The position numbers and the translations under genes are program-made. Shown here in pieces: positions 53,217 to 64,000 of a DNA stretch of 64,000 bases. How positions within the stretch are numbered: the first letter of the stretch is position 1; each line of letters starts with the position of its first letter. The stretch is from Acanthosoma haemorrhoidale (Eukaryota > Arthropoda > Insecta > Hemiptera > Acanthosomatidae), in the NCBI GenBank assembly GCA_930367205.1, contig OV884015.1, positions 77,205,341 to 77,269,340 of the forward strand, given 5' to 3'. The notes under the pieces were generated by a model. It was not told where the DNA came from. It worked only from the letters and a program-made list of their open reading frames with translations, and did no database searches.

Positions 53217-55252
53217 ACATTTAGTTTATGATATTTTACTTTTGCTTACAATATATATGCAATAGAGTATAGGGTGATTTATCTTATGTAGTTAGCGGTC
53301 GCTACAATAATTAAGCTTCCATTTAGTATTTAGAAGACATATAAAATAATATATAATATAAGAAAAATATAGCTATTTCCAAAAAAACATCGTTTATTGT
53401 AATCAAATAATATGCTAGTTGTGATTAACATAATGCTATACGTGCATATTATTATATTTTTATTGTAATTTTCCATTTGCCATTTTATAGCAAGTCCATT
53501 TAATTCCCCATACCAACCAGGGGGGGGGCCTCCCTAATCCCCAATAAGTAACCCAATACAAAGTAATAATCAATTGTTTGGTATTAAATAATTGAATATT
53601 GTACATCATATTGAAAATATAATCAAACAAAGATCGCTAAGTCTTGATTAGGAATATGTTATATTTGTTGAAGCTTTAGCCGGCAATAATAGCTAATAGC
53701 CATTAAAACTATCGTTTAAGTTGTAACAAAACCATTGATTACGTTGAACATTACTGTGGAATTATGTACATATCACCAACATTTAAGTTCAAAAATATTA
53801 TTTTAAAAATACTACTAATTAGTAAATACAAGTTTACCCTGCCCCCCTCCCAGAAGTCCTCGACATTGAGGTAGAGCGGGGTAATTAAGCCCGCCAGAAA
53901 ATTAGCTCTTTCTACTTTCCCTTCAGCCGGGCAGGCAAAGCCCCTTGAAATTGACTCAGGAATCTTCATTACCTGTAGAAGAGATTACACTTCATAATAA
54001 CTTCTTCAGGATACAACACTTCGTCTACCTTCAAATATTAATTTATTTCTACCACCAACTGTGTGATATGCAATCATACAAACAAATATATGTGTATGTT
54101 ACATATGGGATTTGATTTCTCATACATCCAATCTGTAGATATTTTCAAACAAATTTTAACCACAAATAATTTTTTAAACATGGATCCCCATATATTTTTG
54201 ATTGTAAGCAGATAAGACGAGAGGCTTCACCCCTCTAAGCTAGAATTAGTTTTGAAGCCGATCTTTGTCTATTTAAAGTAATTTTAGCATCAATTAAATA
54301 TAAGACTTATTGATATGTGAGAGGTTCCAATAATGTCAATCGAAAGAAACTGGTCTTTCCATGATATCAGCTCTTAAATATACTCATTGTTCATTTATAT
54401 TAATATTTCTCTTAACATTGACTGAGATGTGACAGTTTGTGTGGGTATCTTCTTGCTAATAAACCAACAAGACGGAAGTAGTTGAATTTCGCAACCAAAT
54501 GCTGTACCTGCAGCGGGATTTTCTGTACCTTTTTTGCGTAGGGGGTAAACCATAAGCTCAAAAAGTTAGCGAAGTAGGGCGACTTGATGTCTTGCTACTA
54601 AACTGGGTGCTGAAAGGAAATTAGTGTGGAAAAACGTGTTGAGTTTGTAATGAATGTGAGGTTTTATGGTCTTAAACTTTTAATTTTTCATTATTGCCAG
54701 ATAATTCCATGCCTTCATTTTTTTGCACTGTAAGCTATCAATCGCTAAGAGAAATGATATTACTAGGATTTGTGAACTGTTGGCTTAGAGATTCCATATA
54801 TATTTTAGGGATTATAAATGAAGAAAATGGGTTATACAATCAAGCAACAACCTTTCTATTTAAAAATAAAAACTTTGACACGGTTTGCCTCACGTCTCCA
54901 CTAGAACGAAATTATTTTTAACCGTTGATATTTTGTTTAAAGTTAGTTTTTTTATTATAATCCTTTTTTATTACTGTTTTATTTATTCATTTTGAAGAAA
55001 ATTATGTTTAAATTAAGCTAAGAAAAAAAATCAATAAAATTCAACATATGATCCTTTTGTTGAAATAAATGCTCATAGTCTATGGTTACTGAGCCCCCCC
55101 ACCCCAAAAAAATGTTTTAAAAAATGAATAAAAAATTAAATTTTATTATTAACGAATATTATCAGAAAAAACTTATGTTACATAAATATTTAGTTATAAT
55201 AATACATATTTACAATCATTTACATAAATAAATACAAGTTAAACCCAAGTTT
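53217..55252. other. AT-rich DNA, no gene seen
   Basis: Contains the outer arm of an inverted repeat at 53281-53308 and a G9 run at 53520-53528. Frames at 53751-53969 and 54694-54921 have no recognisable features. Confidence 0.45.
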
Positions 55253-55540
55253 TTACAATTTCAACTCATAGTGTAATCTTCCGTAGATTCCGGCAGAGGT
55301 GTTTTGGTCATTTGTTTGGGGCACAACTTTGATTCTCTCACAGCCAAAGTAAGTCAAATCAATAAGCTTAATTAGTGCTTCTGAAAAATGTTTCCATAAA
55401 TATTTTTGTGCTAATGCCATCAAACGATGTAAGTACAATGCACCGGGTGTAATAAATTTAAGCCATAATCGATGCTCATCCGCTGTGAGTTTTTGCTTAT
55501 TAAATAGGTATGTCCAAACTTGCATTTTTGCAAGTCTGCT
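55253..55540 (-). other. Unidentified coding-like ORF
   Basis: A 90-codon minus-strand frame, LTADEHRLWLKFITPGALYL, then HRLMALAQKYLWKHFSEAL and FGCERIKVVPQTND. Its amphipathic, evenly composed sequence is unusual for this AT-rich background. A TGA lies in frame six codons before the Met. I do not recognise a domain; it may be an exon or a transposon relic. Confidence 0.3.
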
Positions 55541-57583
55541 TCAAAGTAGTTCGATTTCAATGCTAAAATCTCTGAAAAAGAGTGACCTTGCAATTTGAAA
55601 CACTTAGTCGGATCATCAAATCCACCACAAATGTACAGTAGTTGTCTTCTTTAACTGCTGTATATGTCCAATGAAATTCAATTAATTGTTATTAATTTTC
55701 ATTGCTCCCAAAAATCTATGTATTATCGGCTGGAATACTTACATGGAATACATTGTTTACTGAAATTGATTTTCTGGGCGGTTTTCCCTTTGCTTTATAA
55801 TTTATAAACTTATTATTATTATTCGTGGGGTATAAGCTCAGTAGTTGATAATTCTTTCCTCAGTTGTTTGGAACATGTGAAGATTTGCTAAATCAAGATG
55901 ATGGACACGTATGATGACACTTATTCATGTAATAGCATCATCCCTTTTTTTATGTAGTGTATAAAAACATTTTTTGGACATTCGGAGCATAATAAAAGAC
56001 TTTTTTAATTATTATTGGATTAATTACCACATGTCCAACTTTTTAATTTTGATTCATTTTCTCCAGAATGGCGACACTACTTGAATTGATGTCTGAAGTA
56101 GAAGGAGCAGATTGTACTATTTCTCGACGCTTTACTTTTTTCCTCACTGCCATAACTCGCCATACATGGTCTATGCCACGAAAAACACTGTGTTGTCCAG
56201 ATTGTACACTTTATCAAACTTCTCAGTAATCATCTTTTCGTCTATGTGAAGCTTCTTTCATTGTAATAAACTTTCGTTATTTAGGGGTTTTTCCTTAATC
56301 TTCTGATGAATTACAAAAAAAAAAAAAAGTGGCTCATTCGGTTTTCTCCACTTCAAACTAGTAATATATCATTTTTCATAGTAATATCAGACTACAAGAG
56401 GGCTATAGAAAAGGAACAGGTTTTAATAGTTATTTATCTGATATTTTGGAGTGACCTAGCTCTCGCGTGACTGTACAATAAACAGCGGGAGAAAGGGAAA
56501 AGGTAGGAGAAAAGGGAAGGCGGCAAAAAGCGGCTGGCATCATGGATTTTTGGGTTCCTTAGGGTCTCGATTTCAGTTTTTAGGGGGTACGAATTACTTT
56601 ACAGACCTCGCTCGTCATATTTTTTCTACTCAACTACCTTCATCGCCTGCATTAAAAGAAGCTAATTATAAGAACAGTGGGACATCAGACTGCCTCGGGG
56701 TTTTTCAGAGCTCGGATATTTTCTAGTATCCTCCGGAAGTCCATAAAGAATTGAACGTGAAAAGTGGTATTCAATGAATTCGAGAGAGGATAAGGTGAAT
56801 TCGAATGAAAATAGTGAATAAAAATCATTCGAGACTGTTTATTTAGTTCTTTTCTTGGCTTTGCTGTTCTTAACATGCTTCCTCATGGAGTCTATGGTGA
56901 CTTAGCTTTCAACTTGAACACAGTCTGCATTATCAAAATACAGAAAACCGCAGACGTGGAACACATTAGATAAAATAGTGTGTTTGAAAGGAAATAAATT
57001 TTAACAAAATACTGAAGTTTTCTAATCTAGAGAAATTTTATGTTATCAGTCCTTCTCAAAAACATTGCAGTATGTAACATTGAGTTTCTTTCAAAATAGT
57101 AAAATACTTCAATATATCACATTAAACGATTGTGATCAGTTACTTTTTTTATATCCTGATAACCTTCCCTTAATCAACATAAAACATTTTATAAGAGAAG
57201 GGGGGTGTAGTATTGAATCATTAATTTAATATTTTGCATAGATTCGCTTCTTTTCCAAATAAATGACTTATGGGGAGTGTGGCATGCTAAATATTTATCT
57301 GCATTTGCGTTCCATTTATTCTGTATTATTTTATTCTATTAACCTAAAGTTAATGGTAAAGGTGGTCGCTCTTTACGGTGAGTACATATCTATGTATTCG
57401 TGATAAGATTATATATATATATATATATATTGAAACCTACCTCATTTTTTACCATTTCCCTTTTTACTTTATTTGATCAATTTAACTTAAATAATTTGGC
57501 AGGTCCGTCATGAGATCTTTAATTCAAATTGTTTTTATGTCTTTGACATAGGAATTTATCCCGATTGAATCACCCGATCTCAA
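55541..57583. other. AT-rich DNA, no gene seen
   Basis: Includes an (AT)n tract at about 57411-57430 and A-runs. A short frame at 56685-56876 is not recognisable. Confidence 0.5.
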
Positions 57584-58030
57584 GGCTAATGTTGTGGTTA
57601 TTAATAAATTGAAAACTAGGAATTGTGAAATATATTCAAATAAAATGGTTATAATTATATAGAGTGCTGACAAAAAGTATAAAAAAATATTCAATTCCTT
57701 TTAAATTAGGATAATAACTACTAATTACAAAAAACATGAAATTTTAGCTCAATTTCTTTTAATGGATCCATAATAAAAACAATATTAATATCACCCAATC
57801 GATGATCTTCCTTTTATCCAATCAACGTTACTTTCTGCTGTTGGTTCTTCTCCTCTCTTCCTGTTGGTGACCGCCAATTCGGGAGCTTGCTAAGTCCGCT
57901 CTTCTCGACGGTTGTGCTAAGACTGCCCTTTTATCTCATCCCCACTCCTAGGAGCATAAGGAAGGATGCTTACCAGATGTGAGGGTTCCTGGCCATGATA
58001 TTCTCAAATATCATGAATGTTACAATATAT
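57584..58030. repeat. Dispersed repeat alpha, copy 2
   Basis: Direct copy of 1-462 with a few small gaps (447 bp). The left boundary is visible here: matching starts at GGCTAATGTTGTGG, after CCGATCTCAA. No TSD could be identified because the partner copy is cut by the window edge. Confidence 0.85.
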
Positions 58031-59609
58031 GTAAGACAATTATTGAAAGTGGGGTGAATAAACTGAAATCAGTTTCTCTGTAAACAAAGTTAGCAATTTT
58101 ATTCACTATATATTACATTATAACAATTATTAATATTGATTTACACAATCTTACCTGTAAACAAAGAAACGACAATTACAGCTTATAACTATCACCTCTC
58201 TATTTACATGTTCTGTTACCTAACATAACCTTCTCTATATGCTGGCTGCTCCATCTGATGGCAGCCAGTGGAAGCAGCGTGGCAAATTCAAATTAAAGAG
58301 AGAACACTTTCATTACATATATATCTTATGATAAGCAGATTATATTTTAAATTTCGTAAATTGTGTTATTAAATCTATTTTTTTTTTTTTTTTTTTTTAT
58401 CCACATAAATACTGAGCTGTTTCAAACCATTACCATCAGATCCAGCATAAGATGTAAGATATAAAAAGATATAATAAGGTGGAACCAATGATATTATGTG
58501 CCTCCAAACTGGGTTCTTAACTCCACCAGTGAGACGTTATTTTCAAGAAGTACCACTTCAATTGAATCCTACTTATTGAAGTCTGGGATGATAAATAAAA
58601 ATAAAAATTTTTTATTAGTCTGATGTTCATAAAAACAGCTGCTACTCGGAAACCAATTTATTTTAAAGCAACTCTATTTGTTTTTAGATGGGAAAAACCT
58701 TAATGACTGCAACTGCTACATTATAAAATGGATTATATAACGACCAAATAAAAACAAATTACAGTAGACCGCATGAAAGCGAATAAAGAGCTCGCCAATT
58801 TTATAAACAAAGTAATTGCAATAGTTTAAATGTGGCGCCATAAGTAAAAGGAGATATTATTTAAAATAAAGCCACATGTTTCATGGATTGTCTGATTCTC
58901 TTTAAATTTCTTTATTCTTAAAATTAAAATTCAATCAATGAGCATTATTACTAGATTATTAACTATAAGTGTTATGAGAGAGAGGAAGTGGGAGAGGGAA
59001 GTATTAACACCAGCCAAGGGTTTTTTCTGAATGACCATCTATGAATAATTCAATAAATGTTTGTTCAATATCAGAGAAATGTCCAGAAGATATAAAATGT
59101 ACCGAAGTGTGGTTTTTGGATCATTGGCCAAAGAAAGACGTGGAAAAGAGTTTTGTACGAACAAGTTAAATTTTGGACAAGTAAGTAAGTAAAAAGTAAA
59201 ATATTTACTTAACACTTATAGTGATGTTAAATCTTGGGAAAGGATAACTATATTTATTTTTTACGAAATGACCAAGCCCCTAAGGTCCACCTCTGTCGCC
59301 TCCTCCAAGACGGCTTATATAAAGAAAACATTTCCCATTTAAATCGTCTATTGACTAATAAAAATAAATAATTAATCAGTTTAAATGTTGGGGAGGGGTC
59401 AAAGTCGGTGAAAAATCAGCCATTTACCAAATATCAGTTTAATTAACAATAATTATCTTCTCTGGATCTAATAATAATGAATTAATAACTTTTCAAGGAG
59501 ATATGATCCTTTTGAGGTCAAAAAGGGCTATGCAAATGCCCTCATTTCTTCATTTTCAACTCCCGTTATTTATTAATGACACCATACCAATATTTCTTTT
59601 GTATAGTTT
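58031..59609. other. AT-rich DNA with a T21 run
   Basis: A T21 run at 58378-58398 could be the tail of a minus-strand retroelement, but no coding part is recognised to its right. No gene is seen. Confidence 0.4.
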
Positions 59610-59815
59610 ATCAAAATACTTGGTAGACTCTCACTACCTTCCTGATTCCATCCGCCTTTTTAGGCATTCCACACCCTATATCCTTCTCATACATCCTTCA
59701 AATGGGGGACTCCCCTTAGTCAAAGGCACTCATTAGCCCAAAATAATTTCTCTTTATTTTTCCCACATCCTATTTTTATACGTTTGAGAGCTAAGAAAAA
59801 AAAAAAAATCAAAAT
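59610..59815 (+). mobile_element. SINE-like short element C3 with 8-bp TSD
   Basis: Insert 59618-59807 lies between copies of ATCAAAAT (59610-59617 and 59808-59815). It begins ACTTGGTAGACTCTCAC and ends GAGAGCTAAG plus an A-run. It matches C2 (39291-39496) end to end in opposite genomic orientation. The frame running through it is a shadow; no coding role is supported. Confidence 0.85.
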
Positions 59816-60955
59816 GTGATCCAAGTAAGGTAAACTTTCAATGGCTTTTGAGCAGAGTTGATATTTTAATATTATGTATTAATTCCATTTTAATTTTAGC
59901 TTATAGGGACTCTGGCGTATAGGCAACTATATGCAATGAGCCAAAATTAAATGAAATTGAGAAATTCTCTCTCATAAAAGAAAAGTAAGTAAGGGAATAC
60001 ACAAACAAATTAAAGTTTAAGAACTATTAATCATTTAATTGCTGTTTTTCTCATATTATCACTTATTTAAATCACTTAATGGTCTTATAATGTATTTTAT
60101 TGCCTCATCAGATGGAACAATATCCTGTAATTTCTGCGCTTTCGTGATCTTCTAGACCTCGTGATGCTCTTGACCTCAGTCAAATATAATGTTTTAGGCA
60201 GTGATATGAAGTGACCGGCAAAGACAAGTGCTCCGATAGGGCTGTGTAAAGCTCACTACTAACCATAACCGACCGCGTACATAAAGAATTGTGTACGGTG
60301 AGGGATTCGTTCCGACTTGATTACTCGCTAGGAAATGCGCTCCCGTGGCCACAATGAGCCGCCATGTCTTCTTCAACTCCTACCGTACAGAACTGTCCGT
60401 CCTCATTTAGGCACCGTTATGTACTCTGAGGACTAATGTACCAATCCTCAATCCCCTTTCAAGCTGCCTGATGGACTTTTTATTCATGTCCTAGGTATGT
60501 AGAATCTAAGGGAAATCGAGTTCTTGCCTACAGTTCCTCTTATGGTCCTCCAGGACTGGATGGGACCCTCCATCAGTATAAAGATCCAACCCAAAAGGAA
60601 AGTGTGACTGTCATCTGATGGACTCATATCGTAAATTTGTTTTCACTTTGTTATTTTTTTTTTTTAGCCCAAAGGAGGAAATCCGAAGGATTATTATTAT
60701 TGCGGCTTAAAAAAAAAATCTTTCTAATTGTGGACAGATGCAGACAACCAATTGTTACGAAACCATAACCTTACAATATTTTAAATAACCAATTATTAAC
60801 GATACACAGGATCATGCCGTGTGCCGTGACAGAGAGGCGGTCAGTTACATAAGCAGCGTAATCAAAATACAATTTGAACCATTCAACGACTAAAATCATG
60901 AAGCAACGCTTTTCTGTATTGGTCTATTTTATTCCGATATTTATGTAAACCATTT
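59816..60955. other. No supported gene
   Basis: A GC-richer block at 60200-60420 has no consistent frame and may be regulatory or an old exon. Otherwise nothing recognised. Confidence 0.4.
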
Positions 60956-60964
60956 ATGATTTAT

Positions 60965-61075
60965 CGCACTTTGCCCAAGCGCTATCGGTACCCTCTGATT
61001 CGGTTTAATCATCGGACTCTGCCTAAGCGCTATCGGTACCCTCTGATTCGGTTTAATCATTGGACTCTGCTTAAA
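60965..61075 (+). repeat. 48-bp tandem repeat, two full units and a partial third
   Basis: Two units of 48 bp differ at three or four positions and share GCGCTATCGGTACCCTCTGA; a third unit fades after about 14 bases. The period is a multiple of three and the frame stays open through it (RTLPKRYRYPLIRFNH repeated), within an 87-codon ORF at 60956-61219. Coding is possible but not supported by any known domain. Confidence 0.8.
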
Positions 61076-63931
61076 AAGTCTCTTGTCGAACGGATAGTAG
61101 ACAATGAGACAAAAGGGTATTGTTTAGTGATCAATATAAAGCTAAATGTTTTCTTAGTCTACAGTAAAATTCTATCATGTAATTCCGTGATGGTGTCACC
61201 GTGTCAAAATCCAAAATAAATATTTCTGAAGCCTTCTTTGTCTAATAAAATAATTTAATGTGTATACAAATATAGTCAAATTTCATTGTGAGCAAGATCC
61301 CGTTATCAATTATGATTCCTTATCATTAGTTTGGCTAAAGTATCTTCTCTCGTGCAGTCAAGTTCAGTTGGCAGTGCCCTTGAGTTTACATAACCCTTGC
61401 CGTATTTGTCCCTGACCCTAACAATATATGATTTTCTTTGGTTAATAATTATAATTGTATTTCGTTTCTATTCAATCTCACTAGATATATACGTAAGTAA
61501 TTAAATAAAATTACCATGTGGCTTATCAGTAATATTGGACAGGGTGAGTCAGTGGATATCAGTAAGGAGGAACTGAGCCTGTGACACCCTCACCGAAAGG
61601 GTTGGTCAGTTAATGCCTGTAAGGCGAGCTTGGTGCATTAGCCAACCCCCATCCCTCACTTAAAGTCACCTCTAATATGTGCCATCAGCCCTTTCCAGGT
61701 CTTGTACACTCCTACTACTTTTGGTATATAACTTCACCCAAAAGGTTCTAAAGCGTAAATTATAACAATCACAAGAAGTGGGAGTTAAACTGATTTCTAG
61801 TGTAAAGGACTCATCTGCAACCCTAGGAGGACTGTGTCAGAAAGAACAAGAGAAAAGGAATAACCGTCAGAAATGGTCGACAAAACAAGAAAATAATAAT
61901 AATTCACGACCCAACATAAAAAGATACATTTATTGGAAAGGACAACAATGATAAGTAATTAATATACATGCCAAAAGTTTCGTAAATTTATATTATCCAA
62001 ACAATCGCTTTCATCAGTTACGCTGCAGATTTGAAGCTATTAAGATTATGTTACTATTACATGTTAATGTTAAATAACATAAATTTAACAATTTGTGGGC
62101 AGATAGTGTCGTGTATTAATATAACTCAGCATACACATCCTATATAATAAGTAATTACATGGAAGAAACTATTGTAAATTTTGATTTGTTAAATATAGTC
62201 ACTTTTTAATCCCTCAAAATATTTTATTTTATTTTTATTAGTTGTGGCCTTACGGCTGACATTTTCAAAAAAAAACAATAAAACAATGACCCAATAGGCA
62301 ATAAAAATAATAATTTAAACAACATTTCTAAACTATTATATATTAATAAAAGATATTAAACCCATAAATAGTTAACAAACAACAGATCAAGCTCGAACTA
62401 AACATATTTTAAAACCGCATTTTACTCACTAAGTACTCCTGGAATGGAGTGGGGTATCTTTCTGCATACACTGTTGTACGTACAACATTATTTTTCTACT
62501 TATTTTTACATTATTTTTCTAGAACCAATACGTAAAAACAAAACAAAACAAAAAGAATAATGTAAAACTGACAATTAATACAGAGTAATAGTAAAAAGGG
62601 AAGAAATTCAAGACAAAACGGGATCTCTTTTAAGGGCTTTAGGGCAGAATATCTTTAACTTCTCTTATAACTTATGTGCTATTTAGTTATTTCTTATATT
62701 GACATATAAATATTATGTATTTGCAATGCATCTAGTTTAAAACAAAACAAAAAATAACATCATTGCTCTTGGCTAATCGTATATCATATTTCCGCATGTT
62801 TGTTGGGATTAGTCGTCACCAGGGCATGTTCGTGATTCTGTCAGTTTGACATTTATCGTCATAGATTGACCCATGTCATGTATTAGCCGTACATTTTTAC
62901 ACCCTGTACCGCATGTCTTGTAATTCATAACTGATTGAAATTGACAAACACGATGTAAAATAATGCAACAAACTCTTAAAAAAGTCAAGAAATCATTTTG
63001 TTTCAATCGGTCACTGTACAGAAATGTTCATAAAAATTAAAGTCAACACAATCGGATTGTTTTTTTAACCATTTTAGAATCATTGAAGTGATTAATGCAA
63101 CTTAAACGGATGGGAAACAGAGTATTTGTGATCAACTCGGAATATTGTCATACCTTATTCAGTTTTATCAATTATTACACGAATGTATTACCAGACAATC
63201 TCTCATATATATTTATATCATATTATCCTTCGAAGTTACTACGGATCTTCTGATTAATCGATTATTAACAAATTATCAGACGTTTTTTAAATAATAGGGA
63301 TACATAAAAAAAAACGAAAATGAGCATTCACTAGTCGGGCGAAGATAGTTCAGGGCCTCGCCATCAGAATGCAGTTGGAGTTAAAAACATTTCAGCTACA
63401 AACTGTGCCCTACATCGTGAGTAGTTATATTCAATTATAAATATTCAATAGCGAAGAAATACGTCTTTCACTGTATGAATTTTTTGTGAGCATCCGTTTA
63501 GTTTTAAAAGTTGTCATACATTATAAAAGTAAAGCCTTCATAAAAATTGATTTGTTGCTGAAGGTTAGCATAATAGAGTTTTACTATTACACGAAAAAAT
63601 TGTAATTGTTACGATTGATATATCGACGTTATCATAACATTTACTCCCGATACCTTTTGAAATGCCGAATGAAGTGCCTTGGTAGTTTTATAACCTGAAG
63701 GCTGAGAATTTGAAGTCATCGTTATGTAAGCAACAAATATCATTAATTATTATTCATTATTTGGTTAATAGACATTGTTATTCATTTGGTTAGTGACAGT
63801 TGTGGTATTCAATTCATTGCGGCTACGTAAATGATTTTAATGACTTATTGTATTACTAGTCCACTAAAGCCCAAAACGTAATACACATTATTAATCAGGT
63901 TGAGGATCTTTGATTTGATTTTCTACTCGAT
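61076..63931. other. AT-rich DNA, no gene seen
   Basis: A perfect 14-bp palindrome GTTGTACGTACAAC lies at about 62472-62485. No gene, tRNA or repeat identified. Confidence 0.45.
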
Positions 63932-64000
63932 ATGAGCCCCATAAATGTAATAAATTCAGTCTATTAATGAATAATGTACATCATTATACTTTTGTACAAT
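63932..64000 (+). mobile_element. LINE family E 3'-UTR fragment, cut by window end
   Basis: Matches 6012-6080 closely (GAGCCCCAT, TAATAAATTCAGTCTATTAA and GTACATCATTA). Hairpin 1 has lost its outer stem bases here. Confidence 0.75.

Noticed and set aside
58378..58398. T21 run as proof of a minus-strand retroelement
   Set aside because: No element sequence or TSD was recognised next to it; it may be a simple homopolymer.
1..64000. CRISPR arrays, rRNA or prokaryotic operons
   Set aside because: No spaced repeat arrays, rRNA-like sequence or dense collinear genes occur; everything fits a eukaryotic repeat-rich region.

Overview
The window looks like a repeat-rich intergenic or intronic stretch of an AT-rich animal genome, most likely an arthropod. 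The reasons are long poly-A/T tracts, several Jockey-type LINE families, an R1-type relic, mariner-type DNA transposon remains, and no prokaryotic gene organisation. No complete host gene is visible. The only host-gene evidence is one small gene-start model near 17.2-18.3 kb (TATA box, leader exon, ATG exon ending in a GTAAGT donor) and a few weak exon-like or promoter-like segments. I cannot name the species.

Layout. 1-17 kb: AT-rich DNA with dispersed repeats (1-462, 1162-1422, 6258-6592), a 5'-truncated LINE copy with target-site duplication (TSD) at 4.8-5.4 kb, LINE 3' ends at 6.0 and 7.9-8.4 kb, and several GC-richer islands that may be regulatory. 17-24.9 kb: candidate gene start, relic of a multi-copy uncharacterised protein at 20.2-20.4 kb, short Jockey copy at 20.7-21.3 kb. 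24.9-35.3 kb: a transposon cluster holding a rearranged LINE, the 3' end of a mariner-like transposase gene, a 1.16-kb foldback element, more LINE pieces, and an apparently intact 4.1-kb Jockey-type retrotransposon on the minus strand (31201-35292) with both ORFs open and an 11-bp TSD. 35.3-46.9 kb: mostly unannotated AT-rich DNA with a 119-bp mariner-type MITE (38.7 kb) and a LINE copy interrupted by a short SINE-like element (39.1-40.0 kb). 46.9-53.3 kb: two adjacent LINE tails, an R1-type relic split by a nested LINE-derived copy, and a 992-bp inverted-repeat DNA element with 8-bp TSD. 53.3-64 kb: AT-rich DNA, second copy of the window-start repeat (57.6-58.0 kb), a second SINE-like copy (59.6-59.8 kb), a 48-bp tandem repeat, and a LINE 3' end cut by the window edge.

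The most interesting signals are retrotransposon biology: an 896-codon EN/RT ORF with no methionine codon at all; short LINE-derived units that begin at the same nucleotide in independent insertions, as SINE-like elements would; and two conserved 3'-UTR stem-loops whose stems persist while loops vary.
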